A stretch of DNA of 62,090 bases, taken from assembly GCF_000285575.1 (NCBI RefSeq), contig NZ_HE611053.1:87518-149607 (forward strand), in the 5' to 3' direction. The notes beneath the pieces were generated by a model. It was given only the letters and a program-made list of their open reading frames with translations, did not search any database and was not told the DNA's origin. This DNA is from Clostridium senegalense JC122 (GTDB lineage Bacteria > Bacillota > Clostridia > Clostridiales > Clostridiaceae). The position numbers were made by a program, and so were the translations under genes. Below are positions 55,160 to 62,090 of this stretch, piece after piece; within the stretch, counting starts at the first letter, position 1, and each line of letters begins with the position of its first letter.

Positions 55160-56092
55160 ATGTATACTGTAAAAGCAAATCAGTATAGTAAAGATATTTT
55201 AAGTGAAAATAATTTTTTAAAAAATGGCGAATTTCATAAGGAATATGGAAAAATTCATAGTATATTTAAAAAAAGCTTAAATATAAAGATAAGTTCAAAA
55301 TTAATTAATATAATTGGAAATGTTAATATGAAGTTGCCATTTAGTATTGAAGTAAATGATAGTATAATAGAATATTTAACTTATAATTTATCTGTAGGAG
55401 ATAATGTATCAATAAATTATAAAAATAAAAAAGTTATTTTTAATAATATAGGGTTAGAACTAAGTATTTTAGATGGAGAATATGAATACACCATAAAAAA
55501 TAAAAATTTTAATATCAATACAGTTAAAACAAATTTAAAAATAATAGGTGACTTTATAAAAGATTCTAATATACAAAATGGATTTTCTAAATCAAATAAA
55601 GAGTTTTTAGAAAGATTATCGTATAATGAAAATACTCAAATTGATGAGTTTTATAATAATATTATCAGACTTAAAAATGTTGTAGTGTTTAATAGAGAAA
55701 AAGAAGATTTGTTTAGCTATTTCATTGGTAGAGGAAAGGGATTAACACCTAGTGGTGATGATTTAATTCTTGGGTTAATCTCATTTCTAAAAATATCAGG
55801 AGAGGATAATATGTCTAAGGAGCTTTATAAATATTTACAAAATAAAGGTAGGAAAAGAACTACAGATATTTCTTTAGAATATCTAATGTATGGATGTAAA
55901 GGTAAAGTGGGTCATATGATTAATGACTTATGTGAAGCTATGTTAGATGATGACTTAGATATAATAGAAGAAAAATTAATTAATGTAAGTAAAAAAGGGC
56001 ATACATCAGGTATAGATACTATACTTGGAATATTTTTAGGTATGGTAGCCATAATAGAAAAAAATAAATTAAATAAAATAGGAGTGAATTAA
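55160..56092 (+). CDS. ylbF: YlbF-family (DUF2877) protein, oxamate carbamoyltransferase subunit
   Basis: 310 aa. The DUF2877 hallmark L-T-P-S-G-D-D-L-I-L-G lies near residue 195, and K-G-H-T-S-G-I-D-T-L/I-L-G near 285. The N-terminal half is more diverged. It starts 8 bases after ylbE without a strong ribosome binding site, suggesting coupled translation, and ends one base before allE. It corresponds to AllH of E. coli. Confidence 0.85.
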   Translation: MYTVKANQYSKDILSENNFLKNGEFHKEYGKIHSIFKKSLNIKISSKLINIIGNVNMKLPFSIEVNDSIIEYLTYNLSVGDNVSINYKNKKVIFNNIGLELSILDGEYEYTIKNKNFNINTVKTNLKIIGDFIKDSNIQNGFSKSNKEFLERLSYNENTQIDEFYNNIIRLKNVVVFNREKEDLFSYFIGRGKGLTPSGDDLILGLISFLKISGEDNMSKELYKYLQNKGRKRTTDISLEYLMYGCKGKVGHMINDLCEAMLDDDLDIIEEKLINVSKKGHTSGIDTILGIFLGMVAIIEKNKLNKIGVN

Positions 56093-56093
56093 A

Positions 56094-56855
56094 ATGGGAT
56101 ATCCAAATGACTTATTAGCATCAAGATCAATAATTAAACACGGAAGTTTTGCGTTAATAGCGCCTGAAGGACTAGTAAATAATGTAGTTCCAGGATTTGA
56201 AGATTGTAGAGTTTCAATACTTGCTTCACCAAAATTAGGTTCAAGTTTTGTAGATTATATAATAACAATGAGTAAAACAGGAAGAACAACTAAAGGATTT
56301 GGTGGATATGGAATAGAAACTTTTGTTTATTGTATTGAAGGTAAAATCAAAGTTACTGTAAAAGATAAAGAACATATAATTGAAGGCGGAGGATATGTAT
56401 ATTGTCCTCCAAAGGAAAGTATGAATTTAGAAAATATAAATGAAAATGATTCTAAAATATTCTTATATAAACAAAAATATCAACCATTAGAAGGACACGA
56501 ACCTTGGCTTGTAGTTTCTAGTATAAAAGAGCAACCGGAATTAGATTATGATGATATGACTAATGTAAAAATAATAGATTTTCTGCCAAAAGATATTGCT
56601 TTTGATATGAATTTCCATATATTAACTTTCTATCCGGGAGCATGTCATCCATTTGTTGAAACACATGTACAAGAACATGGAGCGTATTTATTACAAGGAG
56701 AAGGTGTTTATAACCTAGATAATCAATGGATACCAGTAAAGAAAAATGATTATATATGGTTTGGACCGTATGTACCACAATGTTGTTATGGAGTAGGAAG
56801 AGAAAACTTATCATATATTTACTCAAAAGATTGTAATAGGGATGTCCTATTATAA
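56094..56855 (+). CDS. allE: (S)-ureidoglycine aminohydrolase
   Basis: 253 aa, bicupin. It opens with Y-P-x-D-L-L-A-S-R and has two cupin cores; the second (F-Y-P-G-A-C-H-P-F-V-E-T-H-V-Q-E-H-G) carries the Mn-binding His and Glu residues. It releases the second ammonia from ureidoglycine to give (S)-ureidoglycolate stereospecifically. AGGAG precedes the ATG. Confidence 0.9.
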   Translation: MGYPNDLLASRSIIKHGSFALIAPEGLVNNVVPGFEDCRVSILASPKLGSSFVDYIITMSKTGRTTKGFGGYGIETFVYCIEGKIKVTVKDKEHIIEGGGYVYCPPKESMNLENINENDSKIFLYKQKYQPLEGHEPWLVVSSIKEQPELDYDDMTNVKIIDFLPKDIAFDMNFHILTFYPGACHPFVETHVQEHGAYLLQGEGVYNLDNQWIPVKKNDYIWFGPYVPQCCYGVGRENLSYIYSKDCNRDVLL

Positions 56856-56896
56856 AATCATTAAATTTAAATCCATATTATAAGGGGGACTATAAA

Positions 56897-57949
56897 ATGA
56901 GATTAACAAAAGCAGAATTGCACAAACTTATGAAAAATAAATTACACAAAGCTGGGTTAAAAGAAGAGCATGCAGACATTGTTGCTGATGTATTAGCACA
57001 TGCTGACGCAAGAGGTATACACTCACATGGAGCTATGAGAGTTGAATATTATGCTGAAAGAATATCTAAGGGTGGAACTAATAAAAATCCTAACTTTACT
57101 TTTGAAAAAACTGGTCCATGTAGTGCAATATTTGATGGGGACAATGGAGCAGGACATGTAGCAGCAAAACTTGCTATGGATGGAACTATAAAAATAGCTA
57201 AAGAAAATGGTGTTGCAATAGTTGGAGTTAAAAGAGTTGGACATACTGGAGCTCTTTCATATTTTGTTCAACAAGCAGCAAGTGAAGGATTAATAGGAAT
57301 TGCTTTATGTCAATCAGATCCAATGTGCGTTCCTTATGGAGGAACTGAACCTTATTATGGAACAAATCCAATAGCTTTTGCAACTCCAAGTAAAAGCGGA
57401 AAATATTTAATGATGGATATGGCTACAACTATTCAAGCTTGGGGAAAAATATTACATGCAAGATCTAAGGGTACACCAATTGACCCTACATGGGCTGTTG
57501 ATAAAGATGGAAATCCAACAGGAGATCCATTAAAAGTTAATGCTCTTACACCGATAGCAGGTCCTAAAGGATATGCACTACAAATGATGGTAGATGTTTT
57601 ATCAGGGGTATTACTTGGATTACCTTTCGGAAAAAGGGTTACTTCTATGTATAGTGATTTAACAGAGGATAGAAATTTAGGACAATTAAACATAGTTATT
57701 AATCCAGCATATTTCACTAATGTGGAAAAATTCTTAGAAAACATAGATCAGACTATGGAAGATTTAAGTACTATGAAACCTGCATCAGGATTTGATAGTG
57801 TAAGATATCCAGGTCAATCAAGTATGATAAGAGAAGAAAATTATAAAAGAGATGGAATTGAAATTGTAGATGAGATATATAATTACTTAACTTCAGATGA
57901 TGTACATTATAATAACTATGATCATAAAGGTGCATTTGCTGTTGAATAA
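56897..57949 (+). CDS. allD: Ureidoglycolate dehydrogenase (NAD+)
   Basis: 350 aa, malate/L-lactate dehydrogenase type 2 family. R-G-I-H-S-H-G near residue 39 (catalytic His), G-V-K-R-V-G-H-T-G-A-L, G-T-N-P-I-A-F-A near 155, D-M-A-T-T, G-P-K-G-Y-A-L and D-V-L-S-G match. It oxidises (S)-ureidoglycolate to oxalurate with NAD(P)+. GGGGG precedes the ATG. It lies 25 bases before the carbamate kinase gene. Confidence 0.9.
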   Translation: MRLTKAELHKLMKNKLHKAGLKEEHADIVADVLAHADARGIHSHGAMRVEYYAERISKGGTNKNPNFTFEKTGPCSAIFDGDNGAGHVAAKLAMDGTIKIAKENGVAIVGVKRVGHTGALSYFVQQAASEGLIGIALCQSDPMCVPYGGTEPYYGTNPIAFATPSKSGKYLMMDMATTIQAWGKILHARSKGTPIDPTWAVDKDGNPTGDPLKVNALTPIAGPKGYALQMMVDVLSGVLLGLPFGKRVTSMYSDLTEDRNLGQLNIVINPAYFTNVEKFLENIDQTMEDLSTMKPASGFDSVRYPGQSSMIREENYKRDGIEIVDEIYNYLTSDDVHYNNYDHKGAFAVE

Positions 57950-57974
57950 TAAAGATGTTGCAGTGGGGGATAAT

Positions 57975-58889
57975 ATGGGGAATAAAATAGTTATAGCATT
58001 AGGTGGAAATGCTTTAGGAAATAATTGTAAGGAGCAAATGGAGGCAGTAAAGTATACATCTAATTCCATAGTCGATTTAATAGCTGAAGGTAATGAAATA
58101 GTAATTGCCCATGGGAATGGGCCACAAGTTGGAATGATAAATCTAGCTATGGAATCTAGAGAAATGCCACTGCCAGAGTGTGGGGCTATGAGTCAAGGTT
58201 ATATAGGATATCACCTGCAAAAGGCAATAAGAGAAGAGTTTAGAAATAGAGGCATAGATAAAGATGTAGTATCAATAATAACTCAATCTTTAATAGATAA
58301 AAATGATAAAGCATTTAAAAACCCAACTAAACCGATTGGATCATTTTATTCTAAGGAAGAAGCTTTAGAGCTAGAAAGAAAAAAAGGATATACTATGTTA
58401 GAAGATGCTGGTAGAGGATATAGAAGAGTAGTACCTTCACCATTACCAACAGATATAGTTGAAAAAAAAGTTATAAAATCACTTATAAAAGATGGACATG
58501 TAGTAATTACAGTAGGTGGTGGTGGTATACCAGTTGTAGAAGAAAATGGGGCTCTAGTAGGTATTCCGGCGGTAATAGATAAGGATTTTGCCAGTGAAAA
58601 ATTAGCAGAAATTATAGATGCAGATTATTTGATAATTTTAACTGCTGTAGATAAAGTTGCTATAAATTATGGAAAGTCTAATGAAAGATGGTTAGACCAA
58701 TTGAGTATAGAAGAAACTAAAAAATATATTGAAGAAGGACATTTTGCACCGGGATCTATGCTACCCAAAGTAGAGGCTGCATTAAAATTTGCAAATAGCA
58801 AAAAAGGACGTAAGGCTCTTATTACATCTTTAGAAAAGGCAAAAGATGGCATAAAGGGGAATACAGGTACTTTAATTTCGGATAAATAA
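57975..58889 (+). CDS. arcC: Carbamate kinase
   Basis: 304 aa. A-L-G-G-N-A-L near the start, H-G-N-G-P-Q-V-G, V-V-x-S-P-x-P, G-G-G-G-I-P-V, D-K-D-F-A-S and G-S-M-L-P-K-V-E-A-A match carbamate kinase. It makes ATP from carbamoyl phosphate and ADP, so it harvests energy from the oxamate carbamoyltransferase complex upstream. The start at 57975 follows GTGGGGG; the frame runs upstream into allD without a site. Last gene of the operon. In E. coli the corresponding gene of this pathway is called allK. Confidence 0.9.
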   Translation: MGNKIVIALGGNALGNNCKEQMEAVKYTSNSIVDLIAEGNEIVIAHGNGPQVGMINLAMESREMPLPECGAMSQGYIGYHLQKAIREEFRNRGIDKDVVSIITQSLIDKNDKAFKNPTKPIGSFYSKEEALELERKKGYTMLEDAGRGYRRVVPSPLPTDIVEKKVIKSLIKDGHVVITVGGGGIPVVEENGALVGIPAVIDKDFASEKLAEIIDADYLIILTAVDKVAINYGKSNERWLDQLSIEETKKYIEEGHFAPGSMLPKVEAALKFANSKKGRKALITSLEKAKDGIKGNTGTLISDK

Positions 58890-58903
58890 TAATAGTAGCT
58901 ATA

Positions 58904-58950
58904 AAAAAAGTATGAATCAAACTAGAAGATCGTTTGATTCATACTTTTTT
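58904..58950. terminator. Terminator between carbamate kinase and PucR gene
   Basis: Perfect 19-bp stem (58904-58922 with 58932-58950), A-run and T-run at the two sides, so it can act in both directions for these convergent genes. Confidence 0.9.
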
Positions 58951-58972
58951 AAGTATTCTTTGAATTATATTT

Positions 58973-60612
58973 TTAAGATAGCATGGACTGAATTTCTAAG
59001 GCTAATTGAATAGTGAAAGAATCACTACTATCATTTAAAGACATATCAAGAAGCTCTTCACATCTAGATAAACGATATTTTACAGTATTTCTATGTACAT
59101 ATAAGGTCCTTGCTGTTTTAGATAAATCATATTTATTGTCTATATAAGCTTTTAGTGTTTGTAAAAGTATATTTTTTCTTTAGAAGTTTTTAAAACTAGT
59201 CTGCCTAATATATTTGAAGAAAACTCTTTTAAAGTTTTTTCAGGAAGCATTTGAAGTATATCTCTACTTTCTTGAATTTTATAATATTGAACAAAGTTGG
59301 ATTTTTGTAGGTCATACCCTAAATTTAAAGCTTGAAGTGAATCTAAATAAGCATTTTTAATCTTAGTTATATTTCTAACTGGTGAGCTTACACCAAAGGA
59401 AACAGGCATATCATCAAAACAACCCTTTTGAACACTAGAAATTAAATCCTCAATAAGCTTTTGAATAACATTATTGTATTGTTCTATTTGAATAATAATT
59501 ATAAAATAAGTATTTTGAGTAAAAACAATGGTATCTAAATTTAATTCTTTTGATTTTTTCTCTACACTGTTAATTAAATGAAAAGTAGCTAAAGATACCT
59601 TGTTTTGATTTGCTATTTCAGAATTTTTATAGGGATTATAAAAATCAAATGAACCAGTTATACACATATATTTACAACTATCCTTTAGTCCATATTGAGA
59701 TCCTTTTTTTATAAATTCTGATGTGTTAGATATATTGCCATATAACATATCAAAGAAGAATGCAGATTTAATTTTACTTTTATTTTTAAATTGCATTTGA
59801 TTCTTTATGATACAAAAAGATAAAGCATAAATTATTTGCTCAATAGATGTATTAGATAATGGATATATAAGTTTATTTGAATCTAACACTATTAATATAT
59901 TAGGTATATGATATACTGTAGGAACAATAAAGGTAGAAAAAGTAGTTTGCTTCGATGTATTAACATCTACTAATGATTCATTAGTACAAGAACCATATTT
60001 GTCTTTATCTGATTTTATAATTGAGATAATATTTTCAATAAGTACATCATTATCTTTATCTAAGTATGTAGAAGCACTTATAATATCTAGCTTATAATCT
60101 AAAAGAACAACAGAAGTGTCAATTATTAAACTAAGCTTATGTAAAAGGTAATCTATATTATGATTTTTAAGCATCATATCAGTGAATTCTTTCTGTAAAT
60201 TTATTGCGTGAAATAATTCAGCGCTTTTATAGTTGCATAAATATCCTGTTATATGAGATGATAGTTCACCTAATGTGCTGTTTCCTGTTAAAATTAATAT
60301 TGGAAAATTGAGTTGGTTAGCAGTTTCAACAACTGATGGTGGAATTTCTTTTATAAATCTATTTTCTTTTATTATTAATCCTGAGACCCCGATATTGTTT
60401 AAAGATATAATGAATTTATTTAATTTTTTAGCATCATCTTTAAACCCATATCCTGTAGTTAAAAGCAAATCGTTTTCATTCAACATGGAAGCAATATCGT
60501 CTGTATCAGAAATATTAACAAAGTTTACAGATCTATCTAATCCTTTTTCACCAGCAATAATTTTACACTTTTTAAATATGTCTAAATCAAATAAATCTTT
60601 TAAAAATTTCAT
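58973..60612 (-). pseudogene. PucR-family regulator, frameshifted before its DNA-binding domain
   Basis: The main frame (60612 down to 59152) gives 486 aa: a PucR N-terminal ligand domain (about residues 5-125, D-I-F-K-K-C-K-I-I-A-G) and a degenerate GGDEF-like middle domain. It stops where the helix-turn-helix should begin. The next frame (about 59168 down to 58973) encodes the HTH_30 domain (L-K-A-Y-I-D-N-K-Y-D-L-S-K-T-A and V-H-R-N-T-V-K-Y-R-L). One more base in the T6 tract at 59172-59177 joins them into about 546 aa. Such proteins activate purine/allantoin genes. Broken, or a sequence error. Confidence 0.8.
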
Positions 60613-60709
60613 TGATTAATCCCCCTAAACCCCTAAAGTAAACATGGAAATGGTATTAATTACTAGATATAATTTTATCACTTTACAATATAAATGTATA
60701 CTCCATAGT

Positions 60710-60729
60710 ATGATTAAATATTTAATCAT
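60710..60729. promoter_or_regulatory. Perfect 20-bp palindrome upstream of PucR gene
   Basis: ATGATTAAATATTTAATCAT at 60710-60729, about 100 bases before the PucR start (minus strand) and 160 before the lipoprotein start (plus). It could bind a dimeric regulator of either gene. Confidence 0.4.
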
Positions 60730-60889
60730 GTTATGGTAATAAAAAAGTTTAGAGAAGATTGGTAAGTAGATTTTAAAAATTAAAAAATATTATTGTAATA
60801 AAGTCTTAAGAATATTTATCATAGGTAGTGGATTATATTTATATACATTATAATATAACTAGGGGTTTAAGGAATAGGGGGGAGTGTAA

Positions 60890-62090
60890 ATGAAAAAAAT
60901 TTCAGTAATTATTATTACAATGTTCTTATGTGTATTTTTAATAGGTTGTGAAGAAGAAAAAATTACAGAAGAAATGTATAATGCTTATTTAAATGAAAAT
61001 GTTAAGGCATTAAATTTAGAAGAAGTTGATGATTTTTCAAATTTAGGCTTTCTAGATTCAGATATGAAAAAATCAGATTTGATTTTAATAGGTGAAGGCC
61101 ATGGAACTAAAGCTAATTATTCTATTAAGATGAAGTTTTTAAAGTATATGAGCAAAAATTTTGATTTAAAATATCTATTGCTTGAAGGTAGCTATGTTAA
61201 TAGTATAAAAATAAATAGATACTTGGATACAGGTGATGAAAAGCTTTTAGATGATATATATTTTTCAAATAAAGAAGACTATGAATTTTACAAAGAATTG
61301 TATAAATTTAACTCAACTTTAGATAAAAAAGATAGAATTATCACTTTAGGCATAGATGCAGCAACAACTGATGAAACATTAAATTATCTACAAGAAGAAT
61401 TATCTAAAATAAAATTGGATAGCAAGAGTAAAGAACATCTTAACAAAATTATAGAAATTAATAAAATAAGTACTGAAGTAGCAAATAATAATAGTGTTAA
61501 TAAGGAAGATTATAACAATATAAAACAATCTATTTTGAAGTTATATGAAGAAATGGATGGGTATAAAGATTATTATAAGAAAAATTTAAGCAAAGAAAAT
61601 AATAGAGATTTATTTTTAGTATTAAATTCAATATACAATACTCAAAATGCTGTTAATTTTGATGATGAAAATAAAAATTTAGATGAGATATTAAGCAATA
61701 TTACTAATATTAGAGACAATATTATGTATAACAATTTTAAAACAATATCAAAATATTTTAATGAAGGAAAATATTTTTGGACAATTTGGCGGACAACATT
61801 GCTATACTGCTTCAGGGATAAACTTATCAGATGAGTTAAAAGAAAATGAATCTTTTGGTACGTTAATTAATGAAGATAATAATGTTAAAATGATCACTAT
61901 AATGACATTATATGAAAACTGCAATCACTATTTAAATGGTGTAATTAATTACACAGATTATAATAATAACAATATAATTGAAAAACACATAAATACTGAT
62001 AACTCTATAATTAAATTGAATGGAGAAAAATCACCATACTCAAAAACTTTAGATCAAAATTTATTAACTGGAGATGAAATTATATTGGAT
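60890..62090 (+). pseudogene. Erythromycin-esterase-like lipoprotein, frameshifted and cut by window end
   Basis: Type II signal peptide with lipobox L-I-G-C19, then an erythromycin-esterase-type start (L-I-G-E-G-H-G-T-K near residue 68, L-L-L-E-G-S-Y). The first frame stops at 61834 (314 aa). Removing one T from the T5 tract at 61774-61778 continues the reading (G-Q-F-G-G-Q-H-C-Y-T-A-S-G) in a frame that stays open to 62090. GGGGGAG precedes the ATG. Members hydrolyse macrolide lactones or unknown esters, or may be related hydrolases. The 3' end is outside the window. Confidence 0.72.

Overview
The window is AT-rich throughout, has strong GGAGG-type ribosome binding sites, and its proteins look like those of low-GC Firmicutes. 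The best fit is a member of Clostridium sensu stricto; the species cannot be told from the sequence. There is no rRNA, tRNA or CRISPR array, and no complete insertion sequence.

Layout. 1-3.6 kb: the end of a membrane protein, then two paralogous proteins with an N-terminal UBA-like domain and a DUF4342-type membrane domain. The second overlaps a response regulator/histidine kinase pair. 3.8-5.5 kb: a DUF4177 protein, an XRE-cupin regulator and an HD-domain protein. 6.2-12.1 kb: secreted glycan and mucin attack, with a GH20 hexosaminidase and a large M60 (enhancin-like) peptidase carrying four repeated C-terminal modules, plus a DUF6143-like protein between them. 12.5-18.2 kb: a VanRS-like pair, an ABC transporter with two permeases, and VanZ. 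18.5-24.2 kb: a DUF3267 zincin, an orphan zeta-like kinase, and a two-component system with a lantibiotic/bacitracin-type ABC transporter whose permease is frameshifted. 24.3-32.5 kb: oleate hydratase, iron-sulfur flavoprotein, alpha/beta hydrolase, DHFR-like protein, GltS glutamate symporter, an unrecognised Cys-rich protein and an AraC/GyrI-like regulator. 32.7-37.4 kb: a MATE pump with a CsoR-type repressor and a G/C-tract operator, then vanY-vanR-vanS. 38-47.4 kb: nitronate monooxygenase with a tandem FabT-like operator, an ABC exporter, DbpA helicase, two small unknowns and topoisomerase III. 47.6-60.6 kb: two MFS paralogs and an allantoate-degradation operon (allC, fdrA, ylbE, ylbF, allE, allD, carbamate kinase) with a convergent PucR-type regulator. 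60.9 kb to the end: an erythromycin-esterase-like lipoprotein.

How the genes work together. Four two-component systems lie within 37 kb, three of them beside cell-envelope or antimicrobial-peptide genes (ABC/VanZ, BcrAB-like ABC, VanY). No vanHAX genes are present, so these look like envelope-stress modules rather than true vancomycin resistance. The allantoate operon would release ammonia and ureidoglycolate, oxidise the latter to oxalurate, and use the FdrA/YlbE/YlbF complex and carbamate kinase to turn carbamoyl phosphate into ATP.

Two window-wide patterns cut across the genes. First, a dispersed family of about 100-170 bp intergenic elements with TATAGGG-type ends occurs at about eight places; one copy appears to supply the promoter of the DUF4342/two-component operon. 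Second, seven genes carry a single-base frameshift, and each can be restored by adding or removing one T (or A) in a short homopolymer. That could be sequencing error, recent gene decay or slippage, and it must be settled before any of these genes is called dead.
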